Assembly (NCBI GenBank): GCA_937891425.1 | Contig: CALAGD010000088.1 | Span: 1-64,000, forward strand | Reading direction: 5' to 3' | DNA from: an uncultured Pigmentiphaga sp. | GTDB taxonomy: Bacteria; Pseudomonadota; Gammaproteobacteria; Burkholderiales; Burkholderiaceae_B | DNA length: 64,000 bases | Shown: positions 55,290-63,316 of the stretch, in pieces | Position numbering within the stretch: the stretch's first letter is position 1 | Layout of the letters: every line of letters begins with the position of its first letter | Program-made: the position numbers and the translations under genes | Notes under the pieces: generated by a model | Databases searched by the model: none | What the model was told of the DNA's origin: nothing | Seen by the model: the letters and a program-made list of their open reading frames with translations, nothing else

Positions 55290-56213
55290 TCAGAGTCCGC
55301 TGGGCAGGGTGGCCGGGGCCACCGGCTCCGCGTCGTTGCCGGAGCCCGATGCGTCGCCCGGCGCGGCAGTTGTGGCCGGCCTGGCCGTAACCGTGTCGGG
55401 CGCACTGCCGGCGCCCGTCTGGCCTCGTGCCTGCGGACGGCCACCGCCCCATCCCTTGAGGGCATTGCCGACCGAATCCATGACGCCGCTCAGCACGTCG
55501 ATGGGCACGGGAAATACGATGGTGGATGAGCGGTCGTTGGCGATGTCGTTCAGGGTGGACAGATAACGCAGCAGCATGGCTTCGGGCACCTCGCTCAGCC
55601 GTTGCGCCGCCTGCACCAGGCGCTCGGCGGCCTGGAATTCCCCTTCCGCGTTGATCACGCGCGCACGTCGGTTGCGCTCGGCTTCCGCCTGCTGGGCGAT
55701 GGCGCGCACCATGCTTTCGTCGATGTCGACGTGCTTGATCTCCACGTTCGACACCTTGATGCCCCAGGCGTCGGTCTGGGCGTCGAGGATGGCGCGCAGG
55801 TCGGCGTTCAGCTTGTCGCGCTCGGCCAGCATGTCATCCAGATCGTGCTTGCCCAGCACCGAGCGCAGCGTGGTCTGGGCGAGCTGGCTGGTGGCCTCAA
55901 GGTAATTCTCGACCTGAATGACGGCCTTGTCGGGGTCGACCACGCGGAAGTACACCACGGCGTTGACCTTGACCGAAACGTTGTCGCGCGAGATGACGTC
56001 CTGGCTGGGCACATCGAGGACGATCATGCGCAGGTCGACGCGCACCAGCTGCTGTACGAACGGGACCAGGATGATCAACCCGGGGCCCTTTACGCCGCTG
56101 AACCGACCGAGGGTAAAGACCACGCCGCGCTCGTACTCGCGCAGGACGCGCACCATGGACAGCAGCAGGCCGGCCAGGAGCACCACAACGACTGCATACG
56201 GGATGAGGGCCAT
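55290..56213 (-). CDS. Slipin (stomatin/SPFH family) membrane protein
   Basis: A 307-residue protein with one N-terminal membrane segment ([17 protein letters not shown]) and an SPFH domain, visible as [36 protein letters not shown] and [34 protein letters not shown]. The Gly/Ala/Pro-rich tail is variable. It lies directly downstream of the NfeD-like protease gene, the standard slipin/NfeD pair thought to form a membrane quality-control complex. Confidence 0.93.
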   Translation of the reverse strand: MALIPYAVVVVLLAGLLLSMVRVLREYERGVVFTLGRFSGVKGPGLIILVPFVQQLVRVDLRMIVLDVPSQDVISRDNVSVKVNAVVYFRVVDPDKAVIQVENYLEATSQLAQTTLRSVLGKHDLDDMLAERDKLNADLRAILDAQTDAWGIKVSNVEIKHVDIDESMVRAIAQQAEAERNRRARVINAEGEFQAAERLVQAAQRLSEVPEAMLLRYLSTLNDIANDRSSTIVFPVPIDVLSGVMDSVGNALKGWGGGRPQARGQTGAGSAPDTVTARPATTAAPGDASGSGNDAEPVAPATLPSGL

Positions 56214-56250
56214 AGTGCCATTCTCCTTCAGTGAACGGTGCAGGGACGCG

Positions 56251-57822
56251 TCAGTCCCGGCGGTCGGTTTGAGCGGGTTGTGCTTGGGCCGGCCCTACGT
56301 GGAGGGTAAGCCCTTCGCGTCGCAATATGCGCACCACGTCGTCCGGTTGCAACGACCTGTCCGTCTCCGCGCGGGCATCCCAGAGCTCGCCGTGGATCTG
56401 CACGACGCCGCTGTTGCCGGCCCAGGACCGGACCCGTGCGAGCTGTCCGATGAGCGTGGCGTTGCCGCTGACCACCTTGCCACGGTGGGCTCGTACGACC
56501 GCGGCCAGCACGAACACCAGCAGGGCCAGGCTGATGACGGCGGTTACCACGATGAGGGTGGGGGATATCTCGAAGCCCGGGATGCTTCCGTCGAAAAGGA
56601 AGATCGAACCTAGCGCGAACGCTACCACTCCGCCCAGGCCGAGCAGGCCGAACGAGGTCACGAAGGCTTCCGCAACCATCAGGCCGACGCCGAGGAGCAG
56701 CAGCCCCACTCCGACGAAGCTGATGGGCAGCATGTTGAGCGCCAGCAAGGCGACCAGCAGGCTGGTAGCCCCGAGCACGCCGGGGAACATGGCACCCGGA
56801 TTCATCAGTTCGAAGATAATGCCGTAGATGCCGAGCAGCAGCAGGATGTAGGCCAGGTTCGGGTTGGTGATGATGGCCAGAAAGCGAGCACGCCAGTCGG
56901 GTTCAACCGGCACCAGCTCGGCATCGCGGGTATCGAGCGTGGCCGTGCTGCTGCCAAGCCTGACGGTGCGGCCGTGAGCCTGCTGCAGCAGGTGGTCGAG
57001 GTCATGCGCGATGAGTTCGACGACGTTCTGCTTCAGCGCCTCCTGGGCCGGCAGGCTCTCGGCGTGCCGTACGGCGCGCTCGGCCCAGTCGGCATTGCGT
57101 CCATGGATGTCGGCCAGGCTGCGGATATAGGCGACCGAATCGTTGATGGCCTTGCTGGTCATGGCGTCGGCACTCTGGCGCTGGCTCTCGCGGGTGCGGG
57201 TCTTGTCGGCGGCGCCGTCCTCGTCCGTAGCGTCGTCGGCTCCGTCGCCGGGCAGCGGCGTCGGCGCACCCCCCATCTGCACGGGCGTGGCGGCGCCAAG
57301 GTTGGTTCCCGGGGCCATGGCAGCAAGGTGGCTGGCGTACATCAGGTAGGTGCCCGCGCTGGCGGCCTGGGCGCCGCTGGGGGCGACGTACATGATGACG
57401 GGTATGGGCGAGGCCAGGATGGCCTGATTGATCTCGCGCATGGACGACACCAGACCACCGGGCGTGTCGATGCGAATCACGACAAAACCCATGCCTGCCG
57501 CGGCGGCCCTGGCCAGTTCCCGTACCAGGTACTCGGCGCTGGCCGGGCCGATCGCGCCGGTAATGGTGAGCAGCACGCCGCGCGGGCGGCCGGAGGGTGC
57601 AGCGCGCGGCGGGTCGGATCGTGCATTTCCGGAGGAGGCCGCTGGCGCACTGGCTGCTGCGGGCGTGGTGGACGTCGTCCAGGCGGGTGTGGTGTCGAGG
57701 ACGGCAATGCCCTCGGCACGGGACAGGTTACCGGCCGCGTGGGCAGTGGCAAGCATCAGGCAGGCCAGCAGGCACAGCAACCACGTGACAGACGCGCAGG
57801 GACGATTCAAGGCGAACTCCAT
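56251..57822 (-). CDS. NfeD family protein, membrane-bound ClpP-class serine protease
   Basis: A 523-residue partner of the slipin. A signal sequence ([18 protein letters not shown]) is followed by a ClpP-like domain with catalytic Ser155 (QAASAGTYL) and a likely Lys near 224. An acidic/polar loop of about 30 residues separates the two. Four to five membrane helices follow (about 315-445), then a soluble C-terminal NfeD beta-barrel ([22 protein letters not shown]). ATG at 57822 directly follows a hairpin that contains G-rich ribosome-site sequence. The frame extends upstream but only into the kinase gene. Confidence 0.92.
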   Translation of the reverse strand: MEFALNRPCASVTWLLCLLACLMLATAHAAGNLSRAEGIAVLDTTPAWTTSTTPAAASAPAASSGNARSDPPRAAPSGRPRGVLLTITGAIGPASAEYLVRELARAAAAGMGFVVIRIDTPGGLVSSMREINQAILASPIPVIMYVAPSGAQAASAGTYLMYASHLAAMAPGTNLGAATPVQMGGAPTPLPGDGADDATDEDGAADKTRTRESQRQSADAMTSKAINDSVAYIRSLADIHGRNADWAERAVRHAESLPAQEALKQNVVELIAHDLDHLLQQAHGRTVRLGSSTATLDTRDAELVPVEPDWRARFLAIITNPNLAYILLLLGIYGIIFELMNPGAMFPGVLGATSLLVALLALNMLPISFVGVGLLLLGVGLMVAEAFVTSFGLLGLGGVVAFALGSIFLFDGSIPGFEISPTLIVVTAVISLALLVFVLAAVVRAHRGKVVSGNATLIGQLARVRSWAGNSGVVQIHGELWDARAETDRSLQPDDVVRILRREGLTLHVGPAQAQPAQTDRRD

Positions 57823-57824
57823 GT

Positions 57825-57841
57825 GGCCCCCTCTGGGGGCC
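57825..57841 (-). promoter_or_regulatory. Hairpin covering the NfeD ribosome-binding region
   Basis: GGCCCCC (57825-57831) and GGGGGCC (57835-57841) form a perfect stem with a TCT loop in the 23-base gap between the kinase stop and the NfeD start. In the mRNA the G-rich arm is the only ribosome-site candidate, so folding could restrain NfeD translation or end the upstream message. Confidence 0.45.
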
Positions 57842-57845
57842 TCCT

Positions 57846-58997
57846 TCAATGGGCAAAGTACAGCCTCGCGATGTCGCGCGCAAGAGCGGTCAGGCGTTCG
57901 GGTGCGCGGGCATAGGCTGCCTCGAGCGCGATCGGCCCAGGGGCCAGGCTGAAGGCCGCGGTCAGACCTTCGTCGTACAGAGCTTCGTAACCTTCTCCGA
58001 GGGCACCACAGAGCACGACCGCGGGTACGCCCGCGGCGCGGGCGAGCCGGATCACGCCGGCGGGGGCCTTGCCGGACGAGGTTTGCGCATCGAAACGGCC
58101 CTCGGCCGTAAAGACCAGACTGGCCTGGCGGATGTGCTGCTCGAGCCGGGTGAGGTCGGCGATGAGATCGAAACCGCGCCGCAGTCGGCCGCCCAGGAAG
58201 GTCACCGCCGCGAAGCCGGTGCCACCGGCCGCGCCCACGCCGGGCTGGTCGCGCAGGTCGTGCTTCAGCGTGTCGCGTGCCACGTCGGCAAAGTGGGCGA
58301 GGGCGGCGTCGAGCTGCCTCACGTCGGCCGTCGACGCGCCCTTCTGCGGGCCAAAAATGGCTGAGGCCCCGTTGGGCCCGCACAGGGGGTTGTTGACATC
58401 TGCAGCGACCTCGATGTTGACCTCACGCGCGCGCGGGTGAAGACCCGACGTGTCGATGCGGGCAAGTCGTGCGAGTGCAGCACCGCCCGGATCCAGGTCG
58501 GTGCCCCCGGCATCGAGCAGGCGTACGCCCAGAGCCTGGAGCATGCCTGCGCCACCGTCGTTGGTCGCGCTCCCTCCCAGGGCAAGCACGATGCGTCGGG
58601 CTCCGGCATCAAGGGCGTGAACCATCAGTTCGCCGACACCGTAGGTGGTGGTCTGCAAGGGGTTGCGGCACGCAGCTGGCAGTTGTTCCAGCCCGGCGGC
58701 GCTGGCCAGCTCGATGATGGCCGTCCCGTCGTCCAGGATGGCCCACTCGGCTTCGGTCGGCACACCGTCGGCGCGCCGCACGCGGGCCCGATGGCGCCGT
58801 CCCGGGGTTGCCTGCAGTATGGCGTCGATGGTGCCTTCGCCGCCATCGGCGATGGGAATGCAGGTGTAGACGGCGTCAGGGCGCGCCAGCCGGATGCCGG
58901 CCGCGATGGCCTGGGCTGCGTCGTGGGCAGAGCAGCTTTCCTTCAGCGAATCGGGTGCGATGACGATGCGGGGCGGGATGGAATCGGGCATGGACAT
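57846..58997 (-). CDS. Glycerate kinase (type II/GlxK family)
   Basis: A 383-residue kinase phosphorylating glycerate. Signatures are VIAPDSLKESCSA at the N-terminus, PIADGGEGT, the glycine motif LALGGSATNDGGAGMLQALG, GPQKGAS and VFTAEGRFDAQTSSGKAPAGV. ATG at 58997 (MSMPDS) is used; the neighbouring ATG at 58991 is equally possible since no ribosome site is evident. It heads the minus-strand run to the thioesterase. Glycolate/glyoxylate metabolism is suggested, in line with gph elsewhere in the window. Confidence 0.93.
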   Translation of the reverse strand: MSMPDSIPPRIVIAPDSLKESCSAHDAAQAIAAGIRLARPDAVYTCIPIADGGEGTIDAILQATPGRRHRARVRRADGVPTEAEWAILDDGTAIIELASAAGLEQLPAACRNPLQTTTYGVGELMVHALDAGARRIVLALGGSATNDGGAGMLQALGVRLLDAGGTDLDPGGAALARLARIDTSGLHPRAREVNIEVAADVNNPLCGPNGASAIFGPQKGASTADVRQLDAALAHFADVARDTLKHDLRDQPGVGAAGGTGFAAVTFLGGRLRRGFDLIADLTRLEQHIRQASLVFTAEGRFDAQTSSGKAPAGVIRLARAAGVPAVVLCGALGEGYEALYDEGLTAAFSLAPGPIALEAAYARAPERLTALARDIARLYFAH

Positions 58998-59250
58998 TGA
59001 TATCAAGTGTGTGCAAGCGGCTTGACTGACGTCAAGAGCATACTTCGGCAGTTGTTTACAATGTGCAAGCTATGGTTGTTGGGGAGAAACAGTGCTGCGG
59101 TCGATCGGTGCAAGCAATCCATCACTCGGTCAGGGCAGCATGTCGTGCTGGCATTGTTTCAAACCCGGGTCGCTGCATCAATGGCAGTCCCCCACCGGAT
59201 GTCCCGTCTCCCCACGCCGTTCAACTCCTCCACTCTCACAAGGAAATCCT

Positions 59251-60222
59251 ATGAAACGTTTACTTACCGTCATCGCAGGCGGCCTGCTGAGCGCGCTCAC
59301 GCTGGCTACCGCGGGTGCTGCCGAATATCCGTCGCGCACCATCGAGTGGGTGATCCCGTATCCTCCGGGCGGGGGCACGGATATCGTCGGGCGCGTTCTG
59401 TCCGATGAAATGGGCAAGGCACTGGGCCGTACCATCGTGGTTGCGAACAAGCCGGGTGCGGCCACGGCCATCGGTGCCAGCTATACCGCTCGCGCCAAGC
59501 CCGACGGGTACACGGTCATGTCGGCCGATACGGCGACCCTGGCGGCCAACCCGTACCTGTACAAGAAGCTCACCTACAACCCCGAAACCGACTTCGACTC
59601 GGTAGGCCTGACGGTCCGGTTTCCGCTCATTCTGGTGGTGAACCCCTCGGTCCCGGCCAACAACTATGCCGAGTTCATCGAGTGGGTGAAGCAGCAGGGC
59701 AATGGTGTCGACTATGGCACTCCTGGGCCGGGTAGTCCCCACCACCTCGCCACCGAGCTGTTCCGCATCCGTACCGGCACGAACCTGGTACACGTCCCGT
59801 ACAAGGGCGCGGCGCCGGCGGTGCAGGACGTTCTCGGCGGTCAGATCCCCATGATGTTCGTCGACTCGGCCACCGGCCAGCAGCACATTGCCGCCGGCAC
59901 CTTGCGTCCCATCGCGGTCGCCAGCAATGCGCGCCTGGAAAGCTTCCCCGACGTACCCACGCTGCAGGAGCTGGGTCTGGACGGGTTCGAAGCCTACGCA
60001 TGGCAAGGGGTGGTCGTACCCAAGGGCACGCCCAAGGAAATCATCGAACGCCTCAATGTGGAACTGGTGAAGGCGCTCAATAACCCCGAAGTGGTCGAGC
60101 GATTCAAGTCCATGGGTCTGGAAATCACGCCCAGCACGCCCGAGGAAATGGATCAATACGCCGATGCCCAGCGCAAGCTCTGGAGCGAGGTGATCCGCAC
60201 CAGCAACATCTCCCTCGACTGA
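59251..60222 (+). CDS. Tripartite tricarboxylate transporter substrate-binding protein (Bug family)
   Basis: A 323-residue periplasmic receptor. Residues 1-23 are a signal peptide (MKRLLTVIAGGLLSALTLATAGA). Family landmarks are IEWVIPYPPGGGTDIVGRVL, IVVANKPGAATAIGASYTA, KPDGYTVMSADTATLA, GTPGPGSPHHLATEL and FPDVPTLQELGL. AAGGA lies upstream of the ATG. It is monocistronic, with a classic terminator 26 bases after the stop. It is the third orphan Bug receptor here. Confidence 0.93.
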   Translation: MKRLLTVIAGGLLSALTLATAGAAEYPSRTIEWVIPYPPGGGTDIVGRVLSDEMGKALGRTIVVANKPGAATAIGASYTARAKPDGYTVMSADTATLAANPYLYKKLTYNPETDFDSVGLTVRFPLILVVNPSVPANNYAEFIEWVKQQGNGVDYGTPGPGSPHHLATELFRIRTGTNLVHVPYKGAAPAVQDVLGGQIPMMFVDSATGQQHIAAGTLRPIAVASNARLESFPDVPTLQELGLDGFEAYAWQGVVVPKGTPKEIIERLNVELVKALNNPEVVERFKSMGLEITPSTPEEMDQYADAQRKLWSEVIRTSNISLD

Positions 60223-60248
60223 TGCTGCAAGGCTGAGCATCATCATCA

Positions 60249-60281
60249 GAATGGCCGGATGTTCCGGCCATTCTTGTTTCT
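60249..60281 (+). terminator. Rho-independent terminator after Bug receptor
   Basis: GAATGGCCGGA (60249-60259) pairs perfectly with TCCGGCCATTC (60263-60273) around TGT and is followed by TTGTTTCT. This is the clearest intrinsic terminator in the window. Confidence 0.88.
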
Positions 60282-60302
60282 GGGGCAGCGCCGTGCACGC
60301 CC

Positions 60303-60959
60303 CTACAGACCGCGTTCAACCATGTCGAGCGCGTGCGCCTGCATCTGCTGCCACTGTTCTGTCGGCACCCGGCCCAACGGGCCCTGCAGTCTCAACATCG
60401 CAAGTCCGTGTACGGTCGACCACGCCAGATATTCGGCACCGGGGCGGCGCTCGGCAGGCAGCACGCCGGCATCTACCATGGCGTCCAGCGCCGCACCCAG
60501 CAGCTGGAACGGGTTGAGGCCGCTCTTGCCTGCCTTGGCAGGATCGGTCACGCCTTCCACGACCTCGATCGGCACGAAGGCAGTACGAAACAGCCCCGGT
60601 TCCTGTTCGGCGAACCGGAGATAGCTGCGGCCCACCGCGCGCAGCATCTGTCGGGCCCGGTCTGCCGGAGCCAGAGCAGGAGGAATCGTCTCGATTTCCG
60701 CTTCCATCGACCGTGCGAGCTGCGAGAGGGCGGCAGAACGCACGGCATCGAGCAGGTCGTCCCGACTGGCAAAGTGACGGTAGGCAGCATTGGGCACGAC
60801 GCCCACGCGCCGCGTCACTTCGCGCAGGACGACCGCATCAGGACCACCCTGGCGGGCCAGCTCCAGGCCCGCGGCGATGAGTGCCTGGCGCAGGTCGCCG
60901 TGGCGGTAGGTGCGGCGACGGGGTTTGTCTTCGATGGGGCTGGCTGAGGTACTGGTCAT
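60303..60959 (-). CDS. TetR family transcriptional regulator
   Basis: A 218-residue repressor. The N-terminal helix-turn-helix covers RQALIAAGLELARQGGPDAVVLREVTRRVGVVPNAAYRHFASRDDLL in register (about 22-70), and the C-terminal domain has the WHG-type pattern (LAWSTVHGLAMLRL). It is divergent from the VOC gene; a perfect 19-bp palindrome lies in the 193-base gap. It probably represses itself and that gene. Confidence 0.92.
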   Translation of the reverse strand: MTSTSASPIEDKPRRRTYRHGDLRQALIAAGLELARQGGPDAVVLREVTRRVGVVPNAAYRHFASRDDLLDAVRSAALSQLARSMEAEIETIPPALAPADRARQMLRAVGRSYLRFAEQEPGLFRTAFVPIEVVEGVTDPAKAGKSGLNPFQLLGAALDAMVDAGVLPAERRPGAEYLAWSTVHGLAMLRLQGPLGRVPTEQWQQMQAHALDMVERGL

Positions 60960-61028
60960 GCGTGCTGCAACAAAGGGTGGGCGGGGGCCCGTGGACAGGG
61001 CGAATTATCTCTGATAAGGTCACAATGC

Positions 61029-61047
61029 ATGTGGACGGCGTCCACAT
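61029..61047. promoter_or_regulatory. 19-bp palindrome, candidate TetR operator
   Basis: ATGTGGACGGCGTCCACAT is a perfect inverted repeat of nine bases around a central G, located 70 bp upstream of the TetR start and 105 bp upstream of the VOC start. The length and symmetry fit a TetR dimer. Confidence 0.72.
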
Positions 61048-61152
61048 CAAGCCCTTCCCGGCCTTTCCGGCCCGTGAACGAGGCGTTCCGACGCATCCTC
61101 ATCCAGCAGTACCTCCCTGTCATCCGGTCCAGTTCTCTTCCAGGAGAGTGCC

Positions 61153-61584
61153 ATGCACGTACTGCCTTATCTGAACTTCGAAGGACGCTGCGAGGAAGCT
61201 CTTGACTTCTATCGCGAGGCCGTCGGCGCGCGGGTCAACGGCATGTTGCGCTACAGCGACCATCCGGGCGGACCGGCAGCCTGCGAAGGCGCGGTGCCCC
61301 CTGCTGGCGACAAGATCATGCATGCCAGCTTCATGGTGGGGGAAACGCTGCTGCTGGCAACCGATGGCATGGCACAAGGCGACCCTCGCTTCGAGGGCAT
61401 GGCCCTGACCCTGGCGGTCCGCTCCGATGATGAAGCCCGCCGGCGGTTCGATGCCCTTGCCGCGGGTGGTGTGGTCAGGTCGCCGCTTGAACCGACTTTC
61501 TTCGCATCGCAGTTCGGGGTCGTGACCGACCGGTTCGGCGTGACCTGGATGGTGGTCCATCTCAGCCCGCCTGCCGGTCTGTAG
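61153..61584 (+). CDS. VOC family protein (PhnB-like)
   Basis: A 143-residue vicinal-oxygen-chelate fold protein. It shows YLNFEGRCEEALDFYREAVGA, DKIMHASFMVGETLLLATDG and a C-terminal FGVVTDRFGVTWMV, the PhnB/3-demethylubiquinone-methyltransferase-like subgroup. Enzymatic or antibiotic-sequestering roles are both known for this subgroup; none can be chosen. AGGAG precedes the ATG. It is divergent from the TetR gene and probably under its control. Confidence 0.9.
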   Translation: MHVLPYLNFEGRCEEALDFYREAVGARVNGMLRYSDHPGGPAACEGAVPPAGDKIMHASFMVGETLLLATDGMAQGDPRFEGMALTLAVRSDDEARRRFDALAAGGVVRSPLEPTFFASQFGVVTDRFGVTWMVVHLSPPAGL

Positions 61585-61709
61585 TGGCCTACCCGAGACA
61601 GTGCCGGGCCGCCACAAAGTGACGGGGCGCGTGGGTCGGCCTTGGGGCGGGAAATGAGTTACGATGCGCGCAGTTGCAATTTGCCGTCACTTTCCCCAAG
61701 GAGGCCGCT

Positions 61710-62477
61710 ATCCGAACCCTGGCAATACTCGCAGCGCTTCCCGAAGAAATCGGTGAGATTCTTGAGCAGATGGAAGGCCACGCCGTTACGCACACCATCG
61801 GCATGCGCGATTATCACGTCGGCACGCTGATGGGGCATCGGTGCGTGGTGACGCTGGCCCGGATCGGCAAGGTGGCAGCTGCGGCCACCACGGTCGTGCT
61901 CATTCGCGAATTCGGTGTCACCGAAGTGGTGTTCACCGGGCTGGCCGGGGGCATACACCCCTCGGTCAACGTCGGCGATGTGGTAGTCGGTACCGAACTC
62001 AAGCAGTACGATCTCGATGCCCGGCCACTGTTTCCCCAGTACGAGGTGCCCCTGCTGGGCATCAGCCGTTTCGAGGCCAGCGCCGAATTGTCCTCGGCGC
62101 TCGAAGCTGCCGCGCGGAATTTTCTGGCCGACGGCCTCGCCCGCGCCGTCGATCCCACGACCTGGGCTGAGCTGAAGCTCGGTGAGCCCCAGCTGCATAC
62201 GGGCCTCATCGTCACGGGTGACCGTTTCGTGAATGAGCCGCGCGCCGGCCAGATGCTGCGCCAGTCGATACCCGACGCACTGTGCGTGGAGATGGAGGGC
62301 GCTGCCGTGGCCCAGGTGTGCCATGAATTCGGCGTGCCCTTTGCAGTATTGCGCACCGTTTCAGACCGTGCCGACCACGCCGCCACCGTCGATTTCACCA
62401 CCTTCCTGAACCGCGTGGCGCGGGTCTATTCCGCGGGCATCCTGCGCCGTTTCCTGGAAACGCGCAGCGCGCGCTGA
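61710..62477 (+). CDS. 5'-methylthioadenosine/S-adenosylhomocysteine nucleosidase
   Basis: A 255-residue nucleosidase cleaving MTA and SAH to adenine and a thioribose. Motifs are LAILAALPEEI at the N-terminus, VFTGLAGGIHPSVNVGDVVV, VEMEGAAVAQVC (substrate Glu) and TVSDRADHAATVDF (catalytic Asp). The family starts just before LAILAALPEE, and here that position is ATC at 61710, with a perfect AAGGAGG at 61698-61704. No ATG, GTG or TTG is in frame near it; a TTG at 61674 is the conventional alternative but has no ribosome site. The start is therefore uncertain. Confidence 0.88.
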   Translation: MRTLAILAALPEEIGEILEQMEGHAVTHTIGMRDYHVGTLMGHRCVVTLARIGKVAAAATTVVLIREFGVTEVVFTGLAGGIHPSVNVGDVVVGTELKQYDLDARPLFPQYEVPLLGISRFEASAELSSALEAAARNFLADGLARAVDPTTWAELKLGEPQLHTGLIVTGDRFVNEPRAGQMLRQSIPDALCVEMEGAAVAQVCHEFGVPFAVLRTVSDRADHAATVDFTTFLNRVARVYSAGILRRFLETRSAR

Positions 62478-62532
62478 CTCCGCCGACCGGGCTGGACTCC
62501 GGGCGGCCTCGGGGCGGCGCTGCGCGCAGAGC

Positions 62533-63174
62533 TCACAACGGCGTGGGAATGGGCGGCTCGTCGAACGGCGAAGCATCGCCCTGCAGCCATTTCTCGCCAC
62601 GGCGATACAGCGCTTCCACCACCGGTCCAGTAAGTTGCGGCATGTCACGCTTGATCGTGAAGCCCAGCTTCGTCTGCAGATAGGCGAGGTGCTGGTACCC
62701 TTTGGGGAATTGATCCAACAAATTCCGGTCGAGGGTCAGGCTTGCCGCGGGGTCGACGAGGTCCATGCGGTCTTTCTCGTAAATGGGCTGGCGTCGCACG
62801 ATACGCCATTCTTCCTTGCCGGCTATGGGGCGCCGTTCGAAAAAGTCGTAGAAGCGTCCGGTGCACACCACGTCAACCAGCGTGCCGTCGATCTCGCCAC
62901 GCTGGTTGATGGTCATCTTGGTCTGCGCGATCGCGCGGTTGCCATTGACCTCGATGCTGACGCCGCCCAGGAAGTGCAGGATGGAAACGCCCCGCTCGAA
63001 GCCGGCCTTGCTGACTTCGATGAACCGGGTGGCAGGGCCCTGAAACCACGTTGCGGACATCCAGCCGTCATCGTGCCAGACGGACTGGAAGCGATCCCAG
63101 AAGCCGGCATCGCGCCAGATGGCCCAGTTCTGTACGACTTCACTGATTTCAAGTTTGTCGTTGGTGATGCTCAT
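62533..63174 (-). CDS. SnoaL/NTF2-like protein related to ring-hydroxylating dioxygenase beta subunits
   Basis: A 213-residue protein. The N-terminal half is a cone-like NTF2 fold (EISEVVQNWAIWRDAGFWDRFQSVWHDDGWMSATW; VDVVCTGRFYDFFERR), with a polar C-terminal extension. No catalytic residues are certain. GGAGA lies five bases before the ATG. It is divergent from an ABC permease, and the gap holds a LysR-type dyad, so it may belong to a regulated aromatic or sulfonate locus continuing to the right. Confidence 0.8.
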   Translation of the reverse strand: MSITNDKLEISEVVQNWAIWRDAGFWDRFQSVWHDDGWMSATWFQGPATRFIEVSKAGFERGVSILHFLGGVSIEVNGNRAIAQTKMTINQRGEIDGTLVDVVCTGRFYDFFERRPIAGKEEWRIVRRQPIYEKDRMDLVDPAASLTLDRNLLDQFPKGYQHLAYLQTKLGFTIKRDMPQLTGPVVEALYRRGEKWLQGDASPFDEPPIPTPL

Positions 63175-63282
63175 ATCGTCTCCGAAAGAATCATGATGAC
63201 CGGCGCGGTGTGCCAGGCGTGGCCGGCCCACGTCTTCTGAGCGCATGTTCCACCATAGCCGGACGTCATAAGGAAATAAGAA

Positions 63283-63297
63283 GTCTGACTAACAGAC
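63283..63297. promoter_or_regulatory. Putative LysR-type box (T-N11-A) in divergent promoter
   Basis: GTCTG-ACTAA-CAGAC is a perfect dyad satisfying T-N11-A (T at 63284, A at 63296). It lies between the SnoaL-like gene and the ABC permease. No LysR gene is adjacent in the window; one may lie beyond the right edge. Confidence 0.5.
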
Positions 63298-63316
63298 CTA
63301 GGGTTTTCCCGGTACT

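Noticed and set aside
57823..58383. Extended frame upstream of NfeD
   Set aside because: It runs antisense-frame through the glycerate kinase gene with no signal or domain; the signal peptide begins at the ATG at 57822.
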